Of a DNA stretch of 64,000 nucleotides, positions 7,768 to 17,039 are shown one piece after another. This DNA comes from Haladaptatus paucihalophilus DX253 (GTDB lineage: Archaea; Halobacteriota; Halobacteria; Halobacteriales; Haladaptataceae), in assembly GCF_000376445.1 (NCBI RefSeq), contig NZ_AQXI01000001.1, positions 1 through 64,000 of the forward strand, written 5' to 3'. The notes beneath the pieces were generated by a model. That model was not told the origin of the DNA. It did no database searches and saw only the letters and a list, made by a program, of their open reading frames with translations. Each line of letters opens with the position of its first letter. The stretch's first letter is position 1. The translations under genes were made by a program, and so were the position numbers.

Positions 7768-9885
7768 ATGAGTTTGGACGACTCCGACCGAGAGTTGGTC
7801 GTCGCGGAACTCGGCCGCGACCCCACTTCGGCCGAGGAAGCGCTGTTCGAGAACCTCTGGAGTGAACACTGTGCGTATCGGTCGTCGCGGCCCCTGCTGT
7901 CGGCGTTCGAGTCCGAGAGCGACGACGTCGTCATCGGACCGGGTGACGACGCCGCGGTGGTCGCGCTAGACGACTCGACCTACATCACGATGGGTATCGA
8001 GAGCCACAACCACCCGTCCTACGTCGACCCGTACGACGGCGCGGCGACGGGCGTCGGCGGCATCGTCCGTGACACGCTGTCGATGGGGGCGTACCCCATC
8101 GCGCTCGCGGACAGCCTCTACTTCGGGGGCTTCGACCGCGAACACTCCCGGTACCTGCTGGAAGGCGTCGTGGAGGGAATCGCCGATTACGGCAACTCCA
8201 TCGGCGTGCCGACCGTGACCGGGAGCACGCAGTTCCACCCCGACTACGAGGGCAACCCGCTCGTCAACGTGGCCTGCGTCGGACTGCTTCCCGCCGAGCG
8301 CCTCATAACGGCCGAAGCGCAGACGCCGGGCAACAAACTGCTCCTCGTCGGCAACTCGACGGGGCGGGACGGACTCGGCGGCGCGAGCTTCGCCAGCGAG
8401 GACCTCGCGGAGGACGCGGAAACGGAGGACCGCCCGGCGGTGCAGGTCGGCGACCCGTACACCGAGAAGCTCCTCATCGAGGCGAACGAGGAACTCGTGG
8501 ACGGCGCACTCGTCGAATCGGCCCGCGACCTCGGCGCGGCGGGACTCGGCGGCGCGTCCAGCGAACTGGTCGCCAAGGGCGGTCTCGGAGCCGACATCGA
8601 CCTCGAACGCGTCCACCAGCGCGAACCGAACATGAACGCGCTCGAAATCCTGCTCGCCGAATCGCAAGAGCGGATGGTGTACGAAGTCCGTCCCGAGAAC
8701 GTCGATGCGGTGGCCGAGGTTGCCGAGAAGTACGACCTCGGTTGTTCGGTCATCGGCGACGTGACCGACGGCAACTACGTCTGTGAGTTCGAGGGGGAGA
8801 CGGTCGTGGACGTGCCCGCCGAGTTCATCGGCGACGGTGCGCCGATGAACGACCTCCCGTCGGAGGAGCCGACCCAACCCGACCGCGACCTGCCGGACGC
8901 GGACGTCCGCGAGGCGTTCGAGGCGGTCGTCGGGTCGCCCAACTGCGCGAGCAAGCGGTGGGTGTACCGACAGTACGACCACGAAGTCCAGACTCGAACC
9001 TCGGTCCTTCCCGGCGACGACTCGGCCGTCCTCGCCATTCGGCGAGCGGAACTCGGTCTCGCCTTCTCGTCCGGTGCGAACCCCAGTTGGACGACGACGG
9101 CGCCCTACGACGGTGCCCGCGCGGTCGCCCTCGAAAACGCGACGAACCTCGCCGCCAAGGGCGCGACGCCGCTCGCCGCGGTCGATTGTCTGAACGGCGG
9201 CAACCCCGAGAAGCCGGACGTGTACGGCGGCTTCAAGCGCATCGTGGACGGCCTCGCCGACATGTGTTCGGCCCTCGACGTGCCCGTCGTCGGCGGGAAC
9301 GTCTCGCTGTACAACGACTCGCCGAGCGGCCCGATTCCGCCGACGCCGACGCTGGCGATGACCGGCACCACGGCGGAGTACGACGCACCACCCGCGGAAC
9401 TCTCCGGCGAGGGAACCCTCCTATTCGTCGGCGAACCCACCGCCGACCTCGGCGGCTCGGAGTACCTCGCACAGATGGGCGGCAGCGACCGCTTCCCGGA
9501 ACTTCCGGGGAACGCGCCCGAACTCCTTTCCCGACTTCGTGAGGTCGCCACGGCGGACGGCACGCTCGCGGTCCACGACGTGAGCGACGGCGGCCTCGCG
9601 GTGACGCTCGCCGAGATGGTGTCGGACGACGCGGGTGCATCGGTGTCGCTCGGCGACGCCGACGCCGCGGAGACGCTGTTCAGCGAACTCCCCGGCCGCG
9701 CGGTGGTAGAGACGACCGACCCGGACGCCGTTTTCGACGCGTTCGATGGCGTCGCCCCCGTCACCGAACTCGGCGAGGCGAACGACTCGGGAACCCTCCA
9801 ACTCGAAGTCGATGGCGAGGGACTCCGCTACGCGGCGAGCGAAATCGCGGCGCTCCGCGACGTTCTCGTCCGGGAACTGGAGTAA
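7768..9885 (+). CDS. purL: Phosphoribosylformylglycinamidine synthase subunit PurL
   Basis: 705 residues, the normal length of small-type PurL. It is the ATP-dependent synthetase subunit of step four of purine synthesis, converting FGAR to FGAM with ammonia delivered by PurQ and PurS. The N-terminal SEHCAYRSS motif, GPGDDAAVV, the [15 protein letters not shown] block and the two AIRS-synthase-like repeats are conserved. purQ and purS are not nearby. The ATG fits the leaderless promoter at 7735-7744. Two inverted repeats frame that promoter. Confidence 0.97.
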   Translation: MSLDDSDRELVVAELGRDPTSAEEALFENLWSEHCAYRSSRPLLSAFESESDDVVIGPGDDAAVVALDDSTYITMGIESHNHPSYVDPYDGAATGVGGIVRDTLSMGAYPIALADSLYFGGFDREHSRYLLEGVVEGIADYGNSIGVPTVTGSTQFHPDYEGNPLVNVACVGLLPAERLITAEAQTPGNKLLLVGNSTGRDGLGGASFASEDLAEDAETEDRPAVQVGDPYTEKLLIEANEELVDGALVESARDLGAAGLGGASSELVAKGGLGADIDLERVHQREPNMNALEILLAESQERMVYEVRPENVDAVAEVAEKYDLGCSVIGDVTDGNYVCEFEGETVVDVPAEFIGDGAPMNDLPSEEPTQPDRDLPDADVREAFEAVVGSPNCASKRWVYRQYDHEVQTRTSVLPGDDSAVLAIRRAELGLAFSSGANPSWTTTAPYDGARAVALENATNLAAKGATPLAAVDCLNGGNPEKPDVYGGFKRIVDGLADMCSALDVPVVGGNVSLYNDSPSGPIPPTPTLAMTGTTAEYDAPPAELSGEGTLLFVGEPTADLGGSEYLAQMGGSDRFPELPGNAPELLSRLREVATADGTLAVHDVSDGGLAVTLAEMVSDDAGASVSLGDADAAETLFSELPGRAVVETTDPDAVFDAFDGVAPVTELGEANDSGTLQLEVDGEGLRYAASEIAALRDVLVRELE

Positions 9886-10004
9886 GGGACGTCCGAGGAG
9901 AACGGAGCGGACGACCGTCTCGGCTTTTCGACTCGAAGCGAGGCGCTGGTCACGGAGAAACGTCGGAGCGCCGTTCGATACCGTCGAGAGAAGAAGTTCG
10001 TCGC

Positions 10005-10157
10005 TCAGAGCAGGAGCGGAACGCCGAACACGACGGCGACGCCGATGACGAAGACGACGAGACCGGTCGTCACCTGACTCATCGTGAACTCCTGCATCGG
10101 GGACGTCAATCGCGTCAGTCCGTCGGCGTGCTGTACCGGGTCGGTGTCTTCTTGCAT
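10005..10157 (-). CDS. Small haloarchaeal membrane protein (50 aa)
   Basis: Fifty residues: a polar N-terminal half containing TSPMQEF, then one hydrophobic helix (about 29-49) ending at the C-terminus. An in-frame upstream ATG exists, but its extension lacks haloarchaeal codon bias, so the start at 10157 is preferred. Short proteins of this layout are widely conserved in haloarchaea next to purL or hisF without an assigned role. The gene points towards purL and ends about 120 bases from it. Confidence 0.6.
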   Translation of the reverse strand: MQEDTDPVQHADGLTRLTSPMQEFTMSQVTTGLVVFVIGVAVVFGVPLLL

Positions 10158-10782
10158 GGTTGCAGTTCTGCGTGCCCGGTACTTCGATGTATCGGTGTCC
10201 GAGGCGCGGGAGGACGTAGTATGATACAGTGTCATTTAGTATTATTCAGTATATTTTAGTGCTCTACGTGAGAGAATAGTGAAATCCGTTGGGATTCAGT
10301 ATTCTCATCTTCGTTCTTTCTCGACGTGTCCCATCGTCGGCAACCGCTCGCTACGAGAAAACGGCGACTTTGCTGTGATTGCCATCGCTACGAGAAAATC
10401 CCCGAACGTTCCCACTATACTCGTGACGAGTAAAACCCGTGCCAACGCTCCCAACGACATCGATAAGAAGCCCCCGAAAGCCCCCGTCCGCTCGTAACGA
10501 GGTGGTGTTGGTTTGTCTGTGACTGCGACTACAGACGTCACTGAAACCGCAACCGCCCCGCATCAGCCACACCCTCCCCAACCGATTCCTTCGCATTCGC
10601 TCAGCCACCCACCGTCAGAGCAACGCTCTGACGAGCCATCCGTTCGTTCCGTTATCACTCACGAAGACCTCGTACGCTTCAGCGCGCGCCACGGTGGAAC
10701 GTCGGATATCGGGCGACGATGTGTTCGCAACGGTTTCCCGTAACCCGACTCCTTTTGCCGACCGGTTCCCAACCCACTCCCA
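10158..10782. other. Intergenic region upstream of hisF
   Basis: About 620 bases with no supported gene. The first 150 bases are AT-rich (TATTATTCAGTATATTTTAG around 10230-10258) and probably hold the promoter of the leftward small gene. A 13-base direct repeat CGCTACGAGAAAA occurs at 10349-10361 and 10386-10398, followed by related ACGAG-containing motifs. A strong hairpin is at 10613-10633. A 78-codon minus-strand frame at 10305-10541 could encode one membrane helix but has weak codon bias. Confidence 0.5.
10613..10633. repeat. Perfect hairpin CGTCAGAGC/GCTCTGACG
   Basis: Nine-base perfect inverted repeat with a three-base AAC loop, about 150 bases before hisF. There is no T-tract after it, so it is not a typical terminator. 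It might be a regulator site or part of a hisF leader RNA. Confidence 0.4.
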
Positions 10783-11598
10783 ATGACGCTCACGAAGCGG
10801 ATAATCCCGTGCATCGACGTGGATTTGGACGACGACGGGAACCCGGCGGTGTACACCGGTGTCAACTTCGAGGACCTGCAGTACACCGGCGACCCGGTGG
10901 AGATGGCGCGACAGTACAACGAGGCGGGCGCGGACGAGTTCGTCTTCCTCGATATCACGGCCAGCGCGGACGGCCGCGAGACGATGCTGTCCGTCGTCTC
11001 GGAGGTGGCCGACGAGGTGTTCATCCCCCTGACGGTCGGCGGCGGAATTCGAACGCGCGAGGACATCAAGGAGACGCTCCGCGCGGGGGCGGACAAGGTG
11101 TCCATCAACACCGCCGCGCTGGAGCGCCCGGAACTCATCACCGAGGGCGCGACGGCGTTCGGCAACCAGTGTATCGTCATCAGCGTGGACGCCCGACGGC
11201 GCTTCGACGAGGCGGGCGAACACTACGCGGAAGTGGACGGCGAGTCCTGCTGGTTCGAGTGTACCGTGAAGGGCGGCCGCGAGGGAACCGGTATCGACGT
11301 GGTGGAGTGGGCGAACGAAGCCGAATCGCGCGGCGCTGGCGAACTGTTCGTCAACTCCATCGACGCGGACGGGACGAAGGACGGCTACGACATCCCGCTG
11401 ACGAAGGCGGTCTGTGACTCGGTTTCGACGCCCGTCATCGCCTCCTCCGGCTGCGGCGGCCCGGAGGACGCCTACGAGGTGTTCGCCGACGCGAACGCGG
11501 ACGCGGCGCTCGCGGCGTCCATCTTCCACTTCGGCGAGTATTCGATCCGGGAGGTCAAAGAGTACCTCGCGGACCGCGACGTTCCGGTTCGGTTGTAG
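10783..11598 (+). CDS. hisF: Imidazole glycerol phosphate synthase subunit HisF
   Basis: Cyclase subunit, 271 residues, of the HisFH complex of histidine biosynthesis: it uses ammonia from HisH to convert PRFAR into imidazole glycerol phosphate and AICAR. It is a (beta/alpha)8 barrel with the catalytic aspartates in IPCIDVD near the start and SVDARR in the middle, and the phosphate-binding TVGGGIRT and ASSGCGG loops. Histidine genes are usually scattered in haloarchaea and none of the others is in the window. Confidence 0.97.
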   Translation: MTLTKRIIPCIDVDLDDDGNPAVYTGVNFEDLQYTGDPVEMARQYNEAGADEFVFLDITASADGRETMLSVVSEVADEVFIPLTVGGGIRTREDIKETLRAGADKVSINTAALERPELITEGATAFGNQCIVISVDARRRFDEAGEHYAEVDGESCWFECTVKGGREGTGIDVVEWANEAESRGAGELFVNSIDADGTKDGYDIPLTKAVCDSVSTPVIASSGCGGPEDAYEVFADANADAALAASIFHFGEYSIREVKEYLADRDVPVRL

Positions 11599-11615
11599 CG
11601 TCGGTCGTCGCCGAC

Positions 11616-12362
11616 CTACCCGCTGATCGCGTCTTCGTTCGTTTCGGCTCGGTTCGCCCCGGTTCGCTGTTCCGTAAAGAGGAGCGAGAGGACTTTCTGC
11701 TCGGCCCGCCGGAGGTGCTGAAAGAACGTCGGGGACGACACCCCGAGTTCGGCCGCCACTTCCTCGCCGGATTTCTTTCGCGGCCAGTCGAAATACCCGC
11801 CCGCGTACGCCGCCAACAGCGCCTCGTGTTGTCGGGTCGTCAGCGTTTTGTTCATCGCCATCTGCAATTCGCGGTGACTGAACAGCGGTGTGGTGTACTC
11901 TTTCTGTCGCCGGGCGACGATTTCCACGGCGGGGTGGTCCGAACTGAACCGGTCGATGACGTCGCTCGCGGAGCGGTTCGGCGGGATGTCGGCCACGATG
12001 TGCGCGACGCCGTTCGCGCTCCACATGTGTTTGGGAATCGCACCGGCGTCGGTCAGCGTGACGACGAAGAACTCTTCCACGTTACTGACGTCCACTTCGA
12101 GGATACCCTCCTTCTCGCTGGCGCCGATCAGTCGCGCTTCCAGACGGTCGTCCTCGTTGGCGACGTCGAGAACGCGACCCGGGTCGACGTCGGAGACGCG
12201 ATAAAAAACGGTGTACGTCCCGTCGCTCCGTGGCAGTATCTGTTGCAGAGAAGCCCGGCACCCCGTTCGTTGTGAGACGGCCACGAGCGGATATCGTGGG
12301 TCATCGACCTGAAATTCGACTTCTACTACTCTATTGGTTGTCTCGCCATCCTCAACTGTCAC
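11616..12362 (-). CDS. Bat-type HTH transcriptional regulator
   Basis: 248 residues with a GTG start. The C-terminal 60 residues (LTTRQHEALLAAYAGGYFDWPRK through GVSSPTFFQHLRRAEQKVL) are the HTH-10 domain of the bacterio-opsin-activator family, in which this Thr-x-Arg-Gln start and the GYFDWPR segment are diagnostic. The N-terminal part is the usual variable sensor-like region, without recognisable PAS or GAF motifs. No later in-frame start would keep the N-terminal domain. An inverted repeat at 12364-12380 abuts the start codon and could mediate autoregulation. Target genes cannot be told. Confidence 0.88.
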   Translation of the reverse strand: MTVEDGETTNRVVEVEFQVDDPRYPLVAVSQRTGCRASLQQILPRSDGTYTVFYRVSDVDPGRVLDVANEDDRLEARLIGASEKEGILEVDVSNVEEFFVVTLTDAGAIPKHMWSANGVAHIVADIPPNRSASDVIDRFSSDHPAVEIVARRQKEYTTPLFSHRELQMAMNKTLTTRQHEALLAAYAGGYFDWPRKKSGEEVAAELGVSSPTFFQHLRRAEQKVLSLLFTEQRTGANRAETNEDAISG

Positions 12363-12363
12363 T

Positions 12364-12380
12364 ATCTATCGTCAATAGAT
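12364..12380. promoter_or_regulatory. Inverted repeat at the start of the bat-type regulator
   Basis: ATCTAT, five bases, ATAGAT, ending two bases before the GTG of the regulator at 12362. The position covers the expected transcription start, which fits an autoregulatory operator. Short arms make chance possible. Confidence 0.35.
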
Positions 12381-12509
12381 GGGCGCGTTTAGCTATTGTG
12401 TGACAATCGTGGCCAGACGACACCCGCGCGGCACACGACGCTAGCGGGGCGAAAATCGTCCGTGGGTCGTCCCCGAGCGGAAAGAGACGAGAACGGAAAC
12501 CGAGAAAAT

Positions 12510-12791
12510 TCAGGCGCTGGTGAACGCTTCGCGGAAGGCGCTCGTCTTGTCTTTGACGTTCTGTGCTCCGGCCTCCAACGCGTCGATTGGGTCGACGTTC
12601 CCCTCGGTCTTGACCGTGAGGATGGGGTCCGTCTGCCCACCCGACTGTTCGGGGTTCAGGTCGTAGGTCGCCGCGGCGACGCCCTCGGTTTCGAGGAGCG
12701 AACCCTTCAGCACGTTCATGAACGTGTGGTCTTCGCCCCCGATTTCGATTTGGAGTTCCGTATCGCTCTTCTCGATAACCCGCAGTTCCAT
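12510..12791 (-). CDS. rpoL: DNA-directed RNA polymerase subunit L (Rpo11)
   Basis: 93 residues, the usual size. Small alpha-like subunit that dimerises with subunit D in the polymerase assembly platform. The conserved segment HTFMNVLKG near residue 22-30 and the C-terminal NVKDKT helix are present. An upstream in-frame extension is open but lacks family similarity, so the start at MELRVIEK is chosen. It follows the cox genes on the same strand with a gap of about 150 bases. Confidence 0.95.
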   Translation of the reverse strand: MELRVIEKSDTELQIEIGGEDHTFMNVLKGSLLETEGVAAATYDLNPEQSGGQTDPILTVKTEGNVDPIDALEAGAQNVKDKTSAFREAFTSA

Positions 12792-12941
12792 ACCACCGAA
12801 TTCTCCATTGTCGCGTTTCAATCTTGCGAAGCGCGCGTTTTCGTGTTCGAGGGGGTCACCCGCCGTTCGAACGCGACCGTCACCCGTTGGATGGCGTCGC
12901 AACTCGGGGATGGAATAAAAACGAATGTAACGGATTCGCGG

Positions 12942-13805
12942 TTAGAACTTCATTTCCGCGCCGACGTACAGCACGACGACGAGGAAGATCCATACCGCGT
13001 CCACGAAGTGCCAGTACATCGAGACGGTCGACACGGAGACGTGACGCTCCGGCGAGTACTGTCCGTAGAGCGAGCGAACGAAGACGATGCCGATGAGCAC
13101 CGCACCCATGGTCACGTGCAGTCCGTGCAGTCCCGTCAGACCGAAGAACGCGCTGTTGAACACGCCGCCGGTGAACGTGAAGTTCTCGTGGACGATGAAC
13201 TCGTAGTATTCGAGCACTTGCCCGCCGATGAACACGGCTCCGAGGAGGAGCGTCGCGCCGAGACCGGCGATGAACCGACTGCGGTTGTTCTTGCGCAGTT
13301 CGATGTGTGCCCAGTGGAGCGTGATACTGCTGGCGACCAGCAGCGCCGTGTTGGCCAGCACGAGCGAGCCAACGAGGTCGGGTATTTCAGCACCCGTCGG
13401 GGGCCACGTCCCCGTGCGGATGAAGAAGTAGTAGACGAACCCGGCGCCGAACGTCGCGATTTCGGACCCGAGGAACGAGATCATCCCCCAGCGTAACGCG
13501 TTCGAGCCTGCTTCGTGCGTATCCCTGCTCCAGAAGTGTTTGACGAATGCGTGATACACCCAGCCGTACAACCCAATGAGGAAGACCAAGACGCTGGCGA
13601 TGAACACAGCGGGACCGATGGTCGGGCCGACCATCGGATCTGCACCGCGTCCCAGAATGAACAACGCGGCACCGATGTAGAATCCCGCCCCGCCGATCGC
13701 GGTGATGAAGGGCCACCACGACGCCTCGCCGAAGCCTTTCGGCCAGTCTTCGACGGCCGGGAGGTGATGGCCGTGCTCCTCTGTCGAATCGTCCGTTACC
13801 GTCAT
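12942..13805 (-). CDS. coxC: Cytochrome c oxidase subunit III
   Basis: 287 residues with seven predicted membrane helices, the number in a standard subunit III. A His-rich cytoplasmic N-terminus precedes the first helix. Conserved features include WGMISFLGSEIATFG (helix III with Glu), the HWAHIELRKNN stretch and the final GLHGLHVTMG and YWHFVDAVWI segments. It follows coxB on the same strand after about 110 bases. Subunit I is not in the window, so the catalytic subunit is encoded elsewhere. Confidence 0.95.
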   Translation of the reverse strand: MTVTDDSTEEHGHHLPAVEDWPKGFGEASWWPFITAIGGAGFYIGAALFILGRGADPMVGPTIGPAVFIASVLVFLIGLYGWVYHAFVKHFWSRDTHEAGSNALRWGMISFLGSEIATFGAGFVYYFFIRTGTWPPTGAEIPDLVGSLVLANTALLVASSITLHWAHIELRKNNRSRFIAGLGATLLLGAVFIGGQVLEYYEFIVHENFTFTGGVFNSAFFGLTGLHGLHVTMGAVLIGIVFVRSLYGQYSPERHVSVSTVSMYWHFVDAVWIFLVVVLYVGAEMKF

Positions 13806-13917
13806 ACAGAGACGGTTACGCCCCGACTACTAAAAATGCACCCAAAGGCGCTCGGCGGAGGGGGGGTTCGAGAGATTTCACTCCCGGTTCGTCGCGGAAA
13901 TGAAAGAAGAGACCGTT

Positions 13918-14706
13918 TCAGGCCGAGGTGCTGTTGCCGCCAGACGTGCTGTTACCCGCGGTGCTGTTAGAGGTGCTGTTCGAGCCACCGTCCGCCGGGT
14001 ACTTCTTCTGTTGCTGCTTGAGCCACTGCTCGTACTCCTCGTTGGAGACGACCCTGACCTTACTGAGCATGTTGGAGTGACCGACACCACAGTATTCGGC
14101 ACAGTAGACCTGATACGTGCCTTTCTCTGTGACCTTCGTCTTGATGGTGTGGTGCTGGTTCGGGATGGCGTCCTGTTTCAACCCGAGTTCGGGAACGTGG
14201 AACGAGTGTATCCAGTCTACCGAAGTGACGTTGAAGTACACCGGTCGTCCCTCCGGGATGACGAGTTCGGGGGAGTCCTGGATGTTCTCGCCGGGGTAGT
14301 TGTACGTCCAGACGTAGCGCTGTCCGACGACTTCCACGTTGACCGCGTTCGCTTCCTTGTGCATCGTGTCCTGTGGCGTCGTCGTGATGTACTGGTTCGC
14401 CATCACGCCGTAGGAAGCGTAGCCGACGAAAAGGAGGACGATTGCCGTGGCGACCGTCCACGTGATTTCGAGGCGTCGGTTCTCTTTCGTGGGGAGGGGT
14501 TCGTCGTTGTTGCGGAACTTCCACACGGTGTAGATGAGGATACCCTCAACGAGTACCGCGATGGGAATCCCTGCGTACAGCAACTGTTGGTTCAGCGTCC
14601 GAATGAGACTCTCGGTCGTCGAACTGTACGCCGCTACAGGATCGACGGCGACCGCGAGGAGCGTCGCGCCGAGCGCCGCGACGAACGCTATCCGCTTGGA
14701 ATCCAT
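13918..14706 (-). CDS. coxB: Cytochrome c oxidase subunit II (CuA)
   Basis: 262 residues: a signal-like first helix, two membrane anchors (about 43-62 and 84-104), then the extracellular cupredoxin domain. All CuA ligands are present: His170, Cys202, Cys206, His210 and Met213 (YCAEYCGVGHSNM). The C-terminus is a Ser/Asn/Thr/Gly-rich tail of about 25 residues with several N-glycosylation sequons, plausible for an exposed haloarchaeal surface tail. The ATG is close to a TATA-like ATATTTATGG on the minus strand, in a promoter region shared with the divergent haem synthase gene. Confidence 0.96.
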   Translation of the reverse strand: MDSKRIAFVAALGATLLAVAVDPVAAYSSTTESLIRTLNQQLLYAGIPIAVLVEGILIYTVWKFRNNDEPLPTKENRRLEITWTVATAIVLLFVGYASYGVMANQYITTTPQDTMHKEANAVNVEVVGQRYVWTYNYPGENIQDSPELVIPEGRPVYFNVTSVDWIHSFHVPELGLKQDAIPNQHHTIKTKVTEKGTYQVYCAEYCGVGHSNMLSKVRVVSNEEYEQWLKQQQKKYPADGGSNSTSNSTAGNSTSGGNSTSA

Positions 14707-14809
14707 ACTGTCTAAGGCTTCGGAAGTGACCCATAAATATGTGCTGTCTTCGTCGTCGGGCGAAAGTCGGATAGTCTAAGTACGCGGGGAATAAAATCGT
14801 CAAACAACG

Positions 14810-16198
14810 GTGCCATTGCAGGATTCCTCATCAGGACGGTTCGAACGTGCGCTGACAGCGACTGCAGTCGGCGTCTACGTGTTGGTCGTCGTCGGTGCGA
14901 CGACTTCGCTCGTCAACGCCGCGTCCGCGTGTGCGACGTGGCCCGCCTGCAACGGCCATTGGTTCATCCCGTTCAACGACCCCAAGCTCGTCATCGCGTG
15001 GCTGCACCGCGCCGTCGCACTCGTCGTCGGCCTGTGTCTGCTCGCGACGACCGCGATGGCGTTGCTCGCAGAGACACGACCGCGCGTGACGGCCGCGGTC
15101 GGGTTCGCCGCCGTGCTCTACCCGGTGCAGGTCGTGTTGGGCGCGTACGCGGCGACGAACGCGACGACGACCTCGTTCGCCGCCGTCCACCTCGTCGTCG
15201 GCATGACTATCTTCGTCGGCGTCGTCCTCGCGCTCGCGTGGACACTTGAACCCGAGGAGACCGGCGGACCGGTCGGCATGAGCTTCGCCGACCCGGACCC
15301 CGCCGACGCGTCGGGCACGACCGGGAACCTCTCCGGTATTCGGGCGACCGCCTTCGCTTACTTCCGGCTGATGAAGCCGCGGCTGATGTGGTTGCTCTGT
15401 CTCGTCGCCTCCGCCGGGATGGCGCTCGCGGCGGGACCGAACCTCGAAGTCGGAACCGTCGTCGCGACGCTCACGGGTGGCGTCCTCTCCATCGGCGCGA
15501 GCGGGACGTTCAACCACGTCCTCGAACGCGACGTGGACCAGCGCATGAACCGCACCGCCGACCGCCCGGCCGCGACGGCACAGATTCCGGTGCGGAACGC
15601 CATCGCCTTCGGTCTGCTGTTGGCCGCCGCGTCGCTGGCCGTCTTCCTTTCGGTGAACCTGCTCGTCGCGGTCTTCGGCCTGACCGCCATCGTCTTCTAC
15701 AGCGTGATTTACACGCTCATCCTGAAGCCGAACACGGTACAGAACACCGTCATCGGCGGCTTGGCGGGGTCGCTTCCGGCGCTCATCGGATGGGCCGCCG
15801 TCACGGACGACGTTGGCTTGCCCGCGCTGGTGTTGGCCGGTGTCATCTTCCTGTGGACCCCCGCCCACTTCTACAACCTCGCGCTGGCGTACAAGGACGA
15901 CTACGCGCGCGGCGGTTTCCCGATGATGCCCGTCGTCCGCGGGGAGGCCGAAACCCGAAAACACATCCTGCTGTGGTTGGGTGCGACGCTCCTCGCGTCG
16001 GGCGTCCTCGCCACGGTGACGACCCTCGGCTGGCTGTACGCCGTCACGACGGTCGTCTTCGGCGCGATTTTCCTCATAACCGTCGTCCAACTCCATCACA
16101 AGCGGGACGATACGGCGGCGTTCCGCTCCTTCCACGCGTCGAACGCCTACCTCGGCGCGCTTCTCCTCGCCATCGTCGTCGATGCACTGGTACTATGA
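14810..16198 (+). CDS. ctaB: Fusion of a half-size haem A synthase-like domain and haem O synthase
   Basis: 462 residues, GTG start. Residues 1-155 form four helices resembling one half of CtaA/COX15, with Cys41 and Cys47 in a CATWPAC loop and histidines 65 and 126 in WLHRAV and AVHLVVG, matching the Cys pair and haem-ligand His pair of an N-terminal CtaA half. Residues 175-462 are protohaem IX farnesyltransferase (UbiA fold) with NHVLERDVDQRMNRT and the second Asp motif YKDDYARGG. Thus it makes haem O, and the first half may help convert it to haem A. The stop overlaps the next ATG (ATGA). Confidence 0.93.
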   Translation: MPLQDSSSGRFERALTATAVGVYVLVVVGATTSLVNAASACATWPACNGHWFIPFNDPKLVIAWLHRAVALVVGLCLLATTAMALLAETRPRVTAAVGFAAVLYPVQVVLGAYAATNATTTSFAAVHLVVGMTIFVGVVLALAWTLEPEETGGPVGMSFADPDPADASGTTGNLSGIRATAFAYFRLMKPRLMWLLCLVASAGMALAAGPNLEVGTVVATLTGGVLSIGASGTFNHVLERDVDQRMNRTADRPAATAQIPVRNAIAFGLLLAAASLAVFLSVNLLVAVFGLTAIVFYSVIYTLILKPNTVQNTVIGGLAGSLPALIGWAAVTDDVGLPALVLAGVIFLWTPAHFYNLALAYKDDYARGGFPMMPVVRGEAETRKHILLWLGATLLASGVLATVTTLGWLYAVTTVVFGAIFLITVVQLHHKRDDTAAFRSFHASNAYLGALLLAIVVDALVL

Positions 16199-16857
16199 GT
16201 ACTGCATTCGCACGCTACCGACCGAGCGGTGAATCGTTGCTGTGGGCAGCGGTGGTACTGAACGCGGAGCTGTTTGCGTTGCTGTTGTACTTCGCCACGT
16301 CGAACTACACCAGCGGCGAACTCCGCTATCTTCTGTACCCGTTCATCTGGATAAACGTCGCCGTCCTCGCGGTGTGGAAGACGAACCCCATCGCGGGAAA
16401 CGACCGCGATAAGCTGGTCGGACTCGCCGTCGCGGCGGGATACTTCCTGCTCGTCGGTTACTTCGGCGGCCTGTTCGGTCCCGCCCACTCGATGCCCGGT
16501 ATGGCCGATAGCAGCCTCCGAATCGCGTGGCTGCCGCCGGGATGGGGGCCGGCGTTGCTCTTTCACAACAGCCTCGTCCGGGTGTCGATTCTCCCGTTCA
16601 AACTCGTCGGGTATCTGGCGCTCGCGTACCTCGTGTACGCGACCATCCTCGACGCGGCCGGGTCCGCGATTTCGGGCATCCTCGGTCTGTTCTCCTGTGT
16701 CAGCTGTTCGTGGCCCATCGTGGCGTCGCTCGTCACGGGAGTCGCCGGGGCCGGGTCGGGACTCGCCGCCACGGTTTCGTCGGGGTCCTACGACATCTCG
16801 ACGGTCGTTTTCGTCGTGACCGTTGCGTTGCTGTACTGGCGGCCGACGATTCGGTGA
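16195..16857 (+). CDS. Haloarchaeal membrane protein with intramembrane CxxC, next to haem synthase
   Basis: 220 residues with about six hydrophobic helices. The odd feature is Cys168 and Cys171 in SCVSCSWP inside or at the edge of a helix, followed by a Gly/Ala-rich segment. Met and His near 98-104 (HSMPGM) may be exposed. The ATG overlaps the stop of the haem synthase, so they are co-translated. I know of no assigned function. Position in a cytochrome oxidase gene cluster and the thiol pair suggest metal or haem handling, which is inference. Confidence 0.85.
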   Translation: MSTAFARYRPSGESLLWAAVVLNAELFALLLYFATSNYTSGELRYLLYPFIWINVAVLAVWKTNPIAGNDRDKLVGLAVAAGYFLLVGYFGGLFGPAHSMPGMADSSLRIAWLPPGWGPALLFHNSLVRVSILPFKLVGYLALAYLVYATILDAAGSAISGILGLFSCVSCSWPIVASLVTGVAGAGSGLAATVSSGSYDISTVVFVVTVALLYWRPTIR

Positions 16858-17039
16858 CGACACTCATCTCCGAGCATCGGCCGCCGTCCGGGGCGTCGTT
16901 TCTCCCTCGGTACGTGTCGTTCGTCCGGCGACGAAGCCGTCTTCGCTCTCCGTCGTCTTTTCTTTTGAGAAAGTCGTGATACGAAACATGTGGTGGTCGA
17001 ATCGAACTCCTTACCTAGGAACGGCGAGAAGTTTGGGAC

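Noticed and set aside
10305-10541. 78-codon minus-strand frame with one hydrophobic stretch
   Set aside because: Weak third-position GC bias and overlap with repeated words; not listed as a gene, though a membrane microprotein cannot be excluded.
14709-14780. GTCTAAG words on both sides of the coxB-haem synthase promoter region
   Set aside because: Seven-base direct matches are short enough to be chance, with no dyad or conserved spacing.
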